Of a stretch of 64,000 nt of DNA, positions 45,230 through 53,015 are shown in pieces. A program made the translations under genes and the position numbers. Position 1 is the stretch's first letter. The number at the start of each line of letters is the position of its first letter. Origin of the DNA: an uncultured Bacteroidales bacterium (GTDB lineage Bacteria > Bacteroidota > Bacteroidia > Bacteroidales > Paludibacteraceae); NCBI GenBank assembly GCA_934667275.1, contig CAKULK010000008.1:1-64000 (forward strand), in the 5' to 3' direction. The notes under the pieces were generated by a model. That model made no database searches. It had not been told where the DNA came from and saw nothing but the letters and a program-made list of their open reading frames with translations.

Positions 45230-45809
45230 GGCTCTGAATACCCTGACCAACGGCATACTGCGCGAGAACCCGACCTTCGGGTTGGTGCTCGGCATGTGTC
45301 CTACACTTGCCACCACCACATCCGCCATCAATGGTATGTCGATGGGTCTGGCAACGATGTTTGTGCTCATCTGCTCAAACACCGTGATTTCGATGTTGAA
45401 GAACGTCATCCCCGACAAGGTGCGTATCCCCGCATTCATCGTGGTGATTGCCACCTTTGTCACTATCGTTCAACTGCTTATGCAGGCGTACCTGCCCGGC
45501 ATCTACGAGGTGCTCGGCTTGTTCATCCCGCTGATTGTGGTCAACTGTATCGTCCTCGGGCGTGCCGAAGCGTTTGCGGCCAAGAACAATGTCGGTCTCT
45601 CTGCCCTCGACGGACTGGGCATGGGCTTGGGCTTCACCCTCTCGCTCACCGTCATCGGTGCTATCCGCGAGTTGCTCGGCACAGGCAGTATCTTCGGCTT
45701 GCACGTCTTCAGCGACCAGTACGGCATGCTGATTTTCGTACTTGCCCCGGGTGCTTTCATTGTGTTGGCATATCTCATGGCAATCATGCAAAAAGTAATG
45801 AAAAAGTAA
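45222..45809 (+). CDS. rnfE: Rnf complex subunit RnfE
   Basis: A 195-residue membrane subunit with six helices, an inverted-topology homologue of RnfA. The start at 45222 (MSKALNTLTNGILRENPTF) follows a clear GGAGGT site at 45211-45216, rare in this window; the frame extends to 45186 but that start is less likely. LGMCPTLATTTSAINGMSMG and GRAEAFAAKNNVGLSALDG hold the conserved cysteine and glutamate regions. Confidence 0.96.
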   Translation: MSKALNTLTNGILRENPTFGLVLGMCPTLATTTSAINGMSMGLATMFVLICSNTVISMLKNVIPDKVRIPAFIVVIATFVTIVQLLMQAYLPGIYEVLGLFIPLIVVNCIVLGRAEAFAAKNNVGLSALDGLGMGLGFTLSLTVIGAIRELLGTGSIFGLHVFSDQYGMLIFVLAPGAFIVLAYLMAIMQKVMKK

Positions 45810-45821
45810 GGAGGCGTAACT

Positions 45822-46415
45822 ATGGTATATTTTCTGATATTCATCTCGGCGATATTTGTCAACAATATCGTACTGAGCCAATTCTTGGGTATTTGCCCGT
45901 TCTTGGGTGTTAGTAAGAAGATTGACACCGCCCTCGGTATGGGTGCTGCCGTCACGTTTGTGCTGACGCTCGCCACCGTAGTTACCTATCTCCTGCAGAT
46001 GCTGTTGGTCAAGTGGCAGGTGGAGTTCTTGCAGACTATTCTGTTCATTCTCGTCATTGCCGCTCTGGTGCAGATGATTGAGATTGTGCTCAAGAAAATC
46101 TCTCCGTCGCTCTATCAGGCGCTGGGTGTGTTCCTGCCCCTGATTACCACCAACTGCTGCTTGCTCGGTGTGGCTATTCTGGTGGCGAATGGCACCAACA
46201 AACTGCCCGTCGGCGCGGACCACAACCTGCTCACTGGCACCTTGTTTGCTCTTGCTACGGCACTCGGTTTTGCCTTGGCATTGGTGCTTTTCGCAGGTAT
46301 GCGCGAGCAACTGGCGATGAACAAAGTCCCCAAAGCCATGCAAGGCACGCCTACCGCCCTTCTCACTGCCGGTCTGTTGGCAATGGCATTCATGGGCTTC
46401 AGTGGCGTAGTGTAA
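45822..46415 (+). CDS. rnfA: Rnf complex subunit RnfA
   Basis: A 197-residue membrane subunit with six helices. NNIVLSQFLGICPFLGVSKK and LPLITTNCCLLGVAIL hold the cysteines that bind the intramembrane iron-sulfur site shared with RnfE. It is the last gene of rnfBCDGEA and is followed by a hairpin terminator. Confidence 0.97.
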   Translation: MVYFLIFISAIFVNNIVLSQFLGICPFLGVSKKIDTALGMGAAVTFVLTLATVVTYLLQMLLVKWQVEFLQTILFILVIAALVQMIEIVLKKISPSLYQALGVFLPLITTNCCLLGVAILVANGTNKLPVGADHNLLTGTLFALATALGFALALVLFAGMREQLAMNKVPKAMQGTPTALLTAGLLAMAFMGFSGVV

Positions 46416-46438
46416 CTTTGAAAACGGACAAGTTAAGT

Positions 46439-46476
46439 AAAGAGGGCGTGCCTATGGGTACACCCTCTTTTGTTTT
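46439..46476 (+). terminator. Terminator after the rnf operon
   Basis: AAGAGGG (46439-46445) pairs with CCCTCTT (near 46463-46469), with a partly paired inner stem and a T-rich tail. It fits the end of rnfA transcription. Confidence 0.7.
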
Positions 46477-46500
46477 GTTTAAGGAACCGCTGTGTTGAGA

Positions 46501-46767
46501 TTACTGAATGCGGCAATTCAGGGTAATCTCGTTTTGGAGTTCTCGTTCCACATTGTCATCGTGTCGCTCACGAAAGTATTGCATGATGGCATGTAGCCGG
46601 CGGGAAAAAGTGCAACGCTTTGATTGTGCTTGTTGGAATGCTGCTTGGCGTTGCTTACGTTCTTTAACGAAGTGGAGGTATTCGCCATATGCCATTCTGC
46701 GTTGGTCGCGCAACTCGTACTCGAATTGTGCGGGAGTGAGGTCGGGGTATTTTGTTTTCTCAGACAT
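46501..46767 (-). CDS. Small hypothetical protein
   Basis: An 88-residue basic and polar protein, probably helical (YPDLTPAQFEYELRDQRRMA, then a KERKQRQAAFQQAQSKR stretch). I do not recognise a family. It has no signal peptide or membrane helix, and lies 44 bases behind the GT10-like gene on the same strand, convergent with rnfA. Confidence 0.55.
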   Translation of the reverse strand: MSEKTKYPDLTPAQFEYELRDQRRMAYGEYLHFVKERKQRQAAFQQAQSKRCTFSRRLHAIMQYFRERHDDNVERELQNEITLNCRIQ

Positions 46768-46811
46768 AAATTATAATTGATAATAAGTTTGGTTATGTAC
46801 TTGGCGAACTT

Positions 46812-47753
46812 TTAGGATATCCCCAATATCGTCTTCAACTTGCTTTCCAATCTCTCGTAGTAAGCATATATTTCATCGGCAGCATGAGGCACGAATCGTG
46901 GCTGAGAGGCAAACTCGACATAGGCTTTTGGATTGGTTTCCAATAACCTGATTAGACTTAATGCATCTTGAGGATACTCTCTGTCCAAATAGATAATAGC
47001 GTCCTTGTTTAGGATATTGGTCTCAGGGAAGCCCTCGTTGCCCCAATAGATGGGTACACAGCCTGCCTTAACGGCGTGAAAAATTTTCTCCGTAACATAG
47101 CCCGCGTTGTTGCTGTTCTCGGGACAAAGATTGAAACGGAAAGAGTTGAGGTATGCGATTTTATCGTTTTTATACTCATTGTGCATCCGGTCATCATTGT
47201 GGCGGAAGCCGGACGGGTAAGAAAGCGGAGCCACAGACTCAACCATATCTGCCATCAGAGCACGGTCTCCGAAATAGTCGTAACGACAAATAAACGCACA
47301 AAAGTCCGTTCTGTTGGTTACTTGTGCAAAATTGTATTTCTTCACAAAATCTTGCACATCTTGATATGATGCCAGTGGGGTTAAATTATCAACCAGCCAA
47401 TACGGGAAGCGCAGGTAGTTATCTTGGCAGATGTGGTCGAAGCCTATAGTCAAATCAAGTGCGTATGGAGTATTTTGTATATCGGCAAAGAGTTCCCAAT
47501 GCGCCTGATATACATGCACATTCTCCATGATGTACAGAAATCGGAATTTGTGTTTGTCCCACCTAATCAATTCAGGAAAGGAGTTTACCGTAAAGCAGGC
47601 TATATCACGCAGACCGGTGTACTTCAGTCTGTCCATTATAAAGGACGGAAGCCACGTATCATTCACACCTGCGACCTTAATTCCTTTGTATGCAGGGCGT
47701 TTGATGTCACGCCACAGGCTTTTACATAATCTTTTTGTGTATGCAATATCCAT
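46812..47753 (-). CDS. GT10 (alpha-1,3-fucosyltransferase-like) glycosyltransferase
   Basis: A 313-residue enzyme. The GT10 signature near residue 205 reads FRFNLCPENSNNAGYVTEKI followed by GCVPIYWG, the GDP-fucose-binding region. An N-terminal half without strong motifs should bind the acceptor. Fucosylation of capsule or glycoproteins is common in Bacteroidales, but donor and linkage are not proven. It lies six bases downstream of a GT2 gene. Confidence 0.88.
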   Translation of the reverse strand: MDIAYTKRLCKSLWRDIKRPAYKGIKVAGVNDTWLPSFIMDRLKYTGLRDIACFTVNSFPELIRWDKHKFRFLYIMENVHVYQAHWELFADIQNTPYALDLTIGFDHICQDNYLRFPYWLVDNLTPLASYQDVQDFVKKYNFAQVTNRTDFCAFICRYDYFGDRALMADMVESVAPLSYPSGFRHNDDRMHNEYKNDKIAYLNSFRFNLCPENSNNAGYVTEKIFHAVKAGCVPIYWGNEGFPETNILNKDAIIYLDREYPQDALSLIRLLETNPKAYVEFASQPRFVPHAADEIYAYYERLESKLKTILGIS

Positions 47754-47759
47754 AATGTA

Positions 47760-48725
47760 TTAACGATTCAAAGTATATTTGAGAAACAGGAACGAGCAAT
47801 GACCTAACAGAAAGCGGCAATATGTTTTCCGTTTGTACTTGGCAGTCGTCAGTTGTCTTTTGCAGGCCATGGCATCTGCATAGTTCCCACACATAATGGC
47901 GTCTTTCAACTTGGCATAGAGGACATAGTCAGTCAGTTCGGTTTCATCAAAATGGCAAACTTTAGGAAATAACTGATTGAGTATTCTCCTTTCACCAACA
48001 AAGAACTCGGCATAGTTCACACGCATCCGTTTGGATTGTGTAAGCGAGCCCGAATGTACACGATAACAGGCTGTTTCTATGGATAAACGTGCAAATTTCG
48101 ATTGCGAAGCCAATACTGCTTCTTGCAGATAATCTCCGTATATAACAGAGCGATAGTCAATTAGCAATCGGTTCCTGTACATCATAGTGCACGTGCGTGC
48201 AGGCGGACCATAAATTGCTACAGACTCAAATATATCCCCGTATAATTCCCACTCGCAGTCAAGTTCGTATGGAGCGGGTATGGTCTCGCACTCAAGGAAT
48301 TGCCCGTCTTGCAGAATACGGTAGCGGGAACCTACAAACCCATAATCTTCGTGGGACTCGAGAAAAGATACTTGCTTTTGGAGTTTGTGCGGGTCGGTCC
48401 AATAGTCGTCACCCTCGCACATAGCAACGTATTTGGCACCGGTGGCATCAACGGCGGTATTCATAATGCGACCGAGAGAGCCGTCGTGTTTGGAGTATTG
48501 GTTCTCGGTTTCGTAGATAGGCAGGATAATGTCGGGGTACTTGGCGGCGTATTCGCGAATGATGTCGGCAGAGTGGTCAGTGGAGGCGTCATCGTGAACG
48601 ATAGCCACAAACGGGAAGTCGGTTTGCTGCATAACAAAGCTTTCGAGACAATCACGCAGATAGGGCTCGTGGTTGAAGACAAGGCACTTGATGGCTACTA
48701 ATGGCTTGCGAGGGGTGTTTGGCAT
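47760..48725 (-). CDS. GT2 glycosyltransferase
   Basis: A 321-residue GT-A enzyme beginning MPNTPRKPLVAIKCLVFNHE, with VHDDASTDHSADIIREY near residue 45 and CEGDDYW near residue 105 as the metal site. The start at 48725 is the first ATG with normal family spacing. The open frame runs back to 48932 through the ncRNA terminator, which I regard as non-coding. A hairpin ends six bases before the start codon, so read-through from the upstream RNA may control this gene. Confidence 0.85.
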   Translation of the reverse strand: MPNTPRKPLVAIKCLVFNHEPYLRDCLESFVMQQTDFPFVAIVHDDASTDHSADIIREYAAKYPDIILPIYETENQYSKHDGSLGRIMNTAVDATGAKYVAMCEGDDYWTDPHKLQKQVSFLESHEDYGFVGSRYRILQDGQFLECETIPAPYELDCEWELYGDIFESVAIYGPPARTCTMMYRNRLLIDYRSVIYGDYLQEAVLASQSKFARLSIETACYRVHSGSLTQSKRMRVNYAEFFVGERRILNQLFPKVCHFDETELTDYVLYAKLKDAIMCGNYADAMACKRQLTTAKYKRKTYCRFLLGHCSFLFLKYTLNR

Positions 48726-48731
48726 AAATAA

Positions 48732-48764
48732 AAGCACATTCGGTTTTTGACGCCTAATGTGCTT
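48732..48764 (-). promoter_or_regulatory. Leader hairpin before the GT2 gene
   Basis: Arms 48732-48740 and 48756-48764 (AAGCACATT and its complement) pair across a 15-base loop. On the minus strand the stem is followed by TTATTT and then the GT2 start codon. It could be a weak terminator or attenuator. Confidence 0.5.
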
Positions 48765-48797
48765 GGTCTGCTTTGTGTTTTCTATGTGAATATATAC

Positions 48798-48832
48798 AAA
48801 AAAACGCGGACTTTGCCATTGCTTGTTCCGCA
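48798..48832 (-). terminator. Terminator of the candidate ncRNA
   Basis: On the minus strand GCGGA (48831-48827) pairs with TCCGC (48810-48806), with an extra C-G pair next to a bulged A, followed by seven T residues (48804-48798). Confidence 0.7.
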
Positions 48833-49151
48833 TCTTGAGGCTCTCGCATTGCCCAGTTTTGTAAAACAAGCAACACGAAGCCCACGCAGATATGTACGCG
48901 CTACATACACCTGCGTTTTCGGAAGGATACAATCCGTCCTATACACAAATGTATGCAACGAGATGATACACATCCCGAGGACATCCAACGTTGCAATGTT
49001 TTGACAAAACCGATTAGAACTTGCGAGATTCCAAGATACCAAAACAAAGCGTGATTAGACGCCTTTATAAAATATGTTCGCAAACCCACCCGTGGCGCAG
49101 GCACCTCGTAGCAGGCTACGCCGTGCGAACAACCCTGCGTGGGCATTGCAG
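48798..49151 (-). ncRNA. Candidate structured non-coding RNA of about 350 nt
   Basis: A promoter (49155-49186) and an intrinsic terminator (48798-48832) bound a unit without a convincing gene. Strong helices are visible: TGTTCGCA 49075-49082 with 49124-49131; CGTAGC 49107-49112 with 49115-49120; a nested hairpin 48885-48915 with TATGTA/TACATA and CGCAG/CTGCG; 48936-48940 with 48978-48982, extended by 48925-48928 with 48983-48986. A 10-base match, 49135-49144 with 48880-48889, could close the whole molecule and competes with one arm of the nested hairpin. It does not look like tmRNA or RNase P RNA. Short frames inside it code for nothing I recognise. Confidence 0.55.
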
Positions 49152-49154
49152 GCG

Positions 49155-49186
49155 CAAAGGTATAATAAATATTTGACATACACAAG
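49155..49186 (-). promoter_or_regulatory. Promoter of the candidate ncRNA
   Basis: Minus strand: CTTG (49186-49183), 20 bases, TACCTTTG (49162-49155). The start point would be near 49151. Confidence 0.65.
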
Positions 49187-49374
49187 CAGGAGGGAGCGGA
49201 TTGTTGGTGGAGATGTTAAATTTGGCTTAATTTTTGTAGGTATATCTGCAGTGGATAGGCGTGTTTGCTTCTTTAGAAACATACGACAAGGTCGCAGTTA
49301 TCTACCATAGTTGGCAGCGGGAGGAGTATGTTGCGGGGAAAGTTAATATAATGTAAGAAATAATTAGTGGTGTT

Positions 49375-50001
49375 ATGAATAAAGTTAGTGCTGTTATGAA
49401 TAAAGTGAATGTTGTAATTTTTGATTTTGGCGGGGTGTTGGTGGATTGGAATCCGCATTATTTGTATGATGCGTATTTTGGCAGTCGCGAGAAGGCAGAT
49501 TGGTTTTTGACACACATCTGCAACTCAGCATGGAACGTGCAGATGGACGGCGGGAAACCGTTTGCAGAGGGGATTGCCGAGCGAGTGGGGGAGTATCCCG
49601 AGTGGGAAAAAGAAATACGGATGTATCGCGGCGAGTGGCTGAAGATGATGGGCGGGCAGATACCCGGTATGCAAGAGATTGTGGAGACGTTGAAAGCCCG
49701 AGGGTGCCGCGTGTACGGGCTAACGAATTGGGCAGCAGATACTTTCGCGTTGGTATGCAAGACGTATCCCGTGTTTGACTTGTTGGACGGAATCGTGGTG
49801 TCGGGGGAAGAGAAAGTGGCCAAGCCAGACTTGCGAATTTTCCGGATTCTTCTGGAACGCTATGCGGTGAACCCCGCGGAGGCGGTGTTTATTGATGATA
49901 ATATGCCGAACATAGAGGCTGCGCGTGAGGTGGGACTGCAAACGATTCATTTTGAGTCGGTTGCGCAGTTGCGAGAGGCCCTGGGACTTATTCGCGGCTG
50001 A
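49375..50001 (+). CDS. HAD-superfamily phosphatase (YihX-like)
   Basis: A 208-residue HAD hydrolase with a helical cap. The nucleophile motif is VIFDFGGVLVDWN, the GLTNWAAD motif carries the threonine, VAKPDLRIF carries the lysine and VFIDDNMPNIEAA the metal-binding aspartates. The first 42 bases contain a 21-base near-duplication, GTTATGAATAAAGT at 49372 and again at 49393, so a second ATG at 49396 may be the original start (MNKVNVVIFDFG). It converges on nrnA with a 14-base overlap. Its substrate is unknown. Confidence 0.88.
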   Translation: MNKVSAVMNKVNVVIFDFGGVLVDWNPHYLYDAYFGSREKADWFLTHICNSAWNVQMDGGKPFAEGIAERVGEYPEWEKEIRMYRGEWLKMMGGQIPGMQEIVETLKARGCRVYGLTNWAADTFALVCKTYPVFDLLDGIVVSGEEKVAKPDLRIFRILLERYAVNPAEAVFIDDNMPNIEAAREVGLQTIHFESVAQLREALGLIRG

Positions 50002-51052
50002 AATAGCGGGGGTAGTTGTCGAGGAAATGCTGAACGGCACTTGCCAAGGGCCCGTAGAATTCGCCGCCCGAAGCGTTGGCGTGCCCGCCACCGCCAAAGA
50101 TGTCGTGCGCAAAGACATTTACGGGGCGGTTGCCCTGGCTGCGGAGAGATATTTTAATCTTGCTCTTGCTGCCACCTGCGACGGCGACTTCCGAGGGGGC
50201 GACTTTGTCTTCGCGCATGAAACAGGAGTAATAAACATCCTTGATTTGCAGGGGGAGGTTGACGATACCTTCGGCATCGCCCGATTGGAAATTGAAGCGA
50301 TATAACTCTTTGCGACTCAGGTAGATAAGTGCAGTATGGTACTCGGGGAAGATGCGCATCTTTTGATAAAGGCAGTAGCCCATAAGGCGCATACGGTCTG
50401 CCGAATAGGCATTGAAAACCGCGTTGTACACCTTGTCTTTGTCCACCCCGAGGGAGACCAGATTGCCTACGATTTCGTACATCTCAGGATAGTTGGAGTT
50501 GAACGAGAAATTGCCCGTGTCGGTCATCATACCCGTGTAGAGACATGTGGCGCAATCTGTTGACAGCAAGGGCGTTGTATCGGGATGCAGTTGGTATATA
50601 AGCCGATAAACGAGTTCGCTTGCCGAGGGCGATGATGGATAGGAGATGGTGACATCGGCAAAAACGGATGGGTGGAGATGGTGGTCGATGAGAAGTTTGG
50701 GCACATTCAGAGAGAGAAGTTTATCTCCCAGACAACCAATGCGTTTGGGTTCGTTGAAGTCGGTACAAACAACCAAATCCGCGGCATCCAAGACGGCATC
50801 ACACGCCTCGTGGTTGCCATCGTACACCATCACGTCTGCCGCCCCTGGCATCCATTTGAGAAAGTCGGGGAAATTGTTCGGCACAATGACCTGCGCCTGC
50901 TTCCCAATCCCACGGAGGTAATGCCCCATTCCGAGACTGCTTCCCATAGCGTCGCCGTCGGGCGAGAGGTGGGTGACAATGACAATGTGATGTGCATTCT
51001 GAAAGAGTGTTTGTGCGGCAGATACCTGCTGAGAAGTCAGTTGGTTGGTCAT
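49988..51052 (-). CDS. nrnA: DHH/DHHA1 phosphoesterase, NrnA-type
   Basis: A 354-residue two-domain phosphoesterase. The DHH domain has VTHLSPDGDAMGSS, VCTDFNEP and LLIDHHLHP; the DHHA1 domain ends with GGGGHANASGGEF. NrnA-type enzymes degrade nano-RNA (2-5 nt) to mononucleotides and may also act on 3-prime-phosphoadenosine 5-prime-phosphate. The length is a little above the usual 310-340. Confidence 0.92.
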   Translation of the reverse strand: MTNQLTSQQVSAAQTLFQNAHHIVIVTHLSPDGDAMGSSLGMGHYLRGIGKQAQVIVPNNFPDFLKWMPGAADVMVYDGNHEACDAVLDAADLVVCTDFNEPKRIGCLGDKLLSLNVPKLLIDHHLHPSVFADVTISYPSSPSASELVYRLIYQLHPDTTPLLSTDCATCLYTGMMTDTGNFSFNSNYPEMYEIVGNLVSLGVDKDKVYNAVFNAYSADRMRLMGYCLYQKMRIFPEYHTALIYLSRKELYRFNFQSGDAEGIVNLPLQIKDVYYSCFMREDKVAPSEVAVAGGSKSKIKISLRSQGNRPVNVFAHDIFGGGGHANASGGEFYGPLASAVQHFLDNYPRYFSRE

Positions 51053-51115
51053 AACGGTAGGGGTTCATTCCGTTGCAAAGCGGAGTTTCTAAAAACACGC
51101 AAAATTAGTACAATT

Positions 51116-51147
51116 TTTGCGTATCTCAAAATTTTTCCGTAATTTTG
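51116..51147 (+). promoter_or_regulatory. Promoter for the PPIase-gldG gene run
   Basis: TTTG (51116-51119), 20 bases, TAATTTTG (51140-51147), a full match. The leader to the PPIase start at 51222 is about 70 bases. It may drive the close-set genes as far as uvrB. Confidence 0.7.
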
Positions 51148-51221
51148 CACGCCTTTTATATAGGGGTAGAAGCTCCTCTGAAAGAGGCTGAATAAGGTAA
51201 ACTAAAAAAACGAAGATAAAC

Positions 51222-53015
51222 ATGAAGAAAGCATTTCTAACCGTACTGACGCTCAGTTTGGGACTGACGGCGTTTGCACAAAAGGATGAAGTACTGATGA
51301 CCATAGACGGGAAGCCCGTGATGGCATCGGAGTTTCTGTACATTTATCAAAAGAACAATCAAGAGACAGGTTTCGACCCGAAGAGTATGGACGAATATCT
51401 GGACCTGTTTATCAATTTCAAGTTGAAAGTGACCGAGGCCGAGGCCCAAGGCGTGGATACGACGGCGGCTTTCCAGAAGGAGTTGCGCGGCTATCGCGCG
51501 CAGGCGATACCCAAATATATGCAAGATGACGAGGCAATTGACAGCCTTGTGGCATTGAGTTACAACCGCATGGCGAATGTGCGCCGTGCCGCCCATATTG
51601 CCGTGGAATGCCATCAGGATGCCGATTCGGCAACGGTGGCAGACGCGTTGGCGCGCATCAATACGGCTCGTGAGCGCGTGACCACAGGTGTGCCGCAGAA
51701 AGTGAAGAAAGGACGCAAATACGTGACGGTGCAGGAGCCGGAAGATTTCGGCAAGGTGGCATCGGAAGTGTCGGACGACCCGTCGGCAAAAGAGAATGCG
51801 GGCGAGATAGGCTGGGTGCAGCCATTCCGCTTTGTGTATGTGTTTGAGGAGTCGGTGTACAACACCCCTGTCGGCGGTGTGAGCGAGGTGTTCCGCACGC
51901 CCTATGGATTCCATGTGGCAAAAGTGGAGGAGGAACGTCCTTATGAGGAGGTGCATGCCGCTCACATCATGAAGATGGTGCCGCGCGGCAATGAGGAGAA
52001 GGCTGTCAGTGCAAAGGCACAGATTGACAGTTTGTATGCTGTGGTGACGAGGGGTGCCGATTTCGCAGAGGTAGCCATGAACAATTCCGACGACAAGGGT
52101 TCGGCTGTGCGCGGCGGAGACCTCGGCTGGTTCGGGCGCGGAATGATGGTGCAACCCTTTGAGGAAAAGGCATTTACGATGAAAGAGAATGAGATTAGCG
52201 AGCCATTCCAGACCCGTTTCGGCTGGCATATTATAAAGGAATACGGGAAACGTGGCATCCAACCATTGGACAGCCTGCGCCCACAACTGCTGAAGAATGT
52301 GCAGCGCGATGAGCGATTGCAAGAGGCAGACAAGAGTTTCTTGCGCAAGACACGTGCCGAATACGGTTTGCCGGACACGATGACTGATGCAGAGGTCCGC
52401 GCATACGCAGACGAACATCTGGAGGAGAAATATGCCGATTTGCGTCACTTGGTGCAGGAGTATCATGACGGTATCCTGCTGTTTGATGTGTCGCTGCGCG
52501 AGGTTTGGGACAAAGCCAATCAAGATACCAAGGGGTTGGGGAAATACTTCAAACAACACCGCAAAGAGTACACATGGAGTGAGCCGAGATACAAAGGTTT
52601 CGTGATTTATGCCAAGAACAAAGTAGCAGCCAACAGCGCGAAACAGATTATCAAGAGTGCCAATCCCGACTCTATCATGAGTTACCTGAACAAGCGTGTG
52701 AACATTGACAGCGTGACTTACGTGAAAGTGGAGCGCGGTTTGTGGGCAGCAGGCAAGAATGCCGCCGTGGACAAGTACGGCTTCAAGATGAAAGATGCGG
52801 AGTATGTGCCGACGGAGGAGTTCCCCGTGGTGATGACTGTGGGCAAGGTGTTGAAAGCACCTGAGGAGTACACCGACGAGCGCGGGAAAGTGACGACAGA
52901 CTATCAGGATTTCCTTGAGAAACAATGGGTTGCATCACTTCGCGAGAAGTATCCCGTGGTGCTGAATGATGCCGTGTTTGAGCAGATGAAAGCCCAGTAT
53001 CAAACAGGAAAATGA
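51222..53015 (+). CDS. Periplasmic peptidyl-prolyl isomerase (SurA/PpiC-like)
   Basis: A 597-residue exported folding factor. The signal peptide MKKAFLTVLTLSLGLTAFAQ leads to a SurA-N-like segment and two parvulin domains. The first (about 130-235) ends FRTPYGFHVAKVEEE and the second (about 240-345) has GGDLGWFGRGMMVQPF and FQTRFGWHIIKEYG. The last 250 residues are less conserved. It probably chaperones outer-membrane proteins. The stop overlaps gldG by four bases. Confidence 0.92.
   Translation: MKKAFLTVLTLSLGLTAFAQKDEVLMTIDGKPVMASEFLYIYQKNNQETGFDPKSMDEYLDLFINFKLKVTEAEAQGVDTTAAFQKELRGYRAQAIPKYMQDDEAIDSLVALSYNRMANVRRAAHIAVECHQDADSATVADALARINTARERVTTGVPQKVKKGRKYVTVQEPEDFGKVASEVSDDPSAKENAGEIGWVQPFRFVYVFEESVYNTPVGGVSEVFRTPYGFHVAKVEEERPYEEVHAAHIMKMVPRGNEEKAVSAKAQIDSLYAVVTRGADFAEVAMNNSDDKGSAVRGGDLGWFGRGMMVQPFEEKAFTMKENEISEPFQTRFGWHIIKEYGKRGIQPLDSLRPQLLKNVQRDERLQEADKSFLRKTRAEYGLPDTMTDAEVRAYADEHLEEKYADLRHLVQEYHDGILLFDVSLREVWDKANQDTKGLGKYFKQHRKEYTWSEPRYKGFVIYAKNKVAANSAKQIIKSANPDSIMSYLNKRVNIDSVTYVKVERGLWAAGKNAAVDKYGFKMKDAEYVPTEEFPVVMTVGKVLKAPEEYTDERGKVTTDYQDFLEKQWVASLREKYPVVLNDAVFEQMKAQYQTGK

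Noticed and set aside
48798..49151. tmRNA or RNase P RNA
   Set aside because: No tRNA-like 3-prime end or tag-peptide frame for tmRNA, and the conserved RNase P core sequences are not found in order.
48901..49185. Small protein genes in the candidate ncRNA region
   Set aside because: Several overlapping frames of similar length exist on both strands, none with a start signal or known domain, and they cross the promoter or stable helices.
51237..52925. 562-codon frame antisense to the PPIase gene
   Set aside because: Complete overlap with a clear exported folding factor; the translation is His/Cys-rich and lacks motifs.
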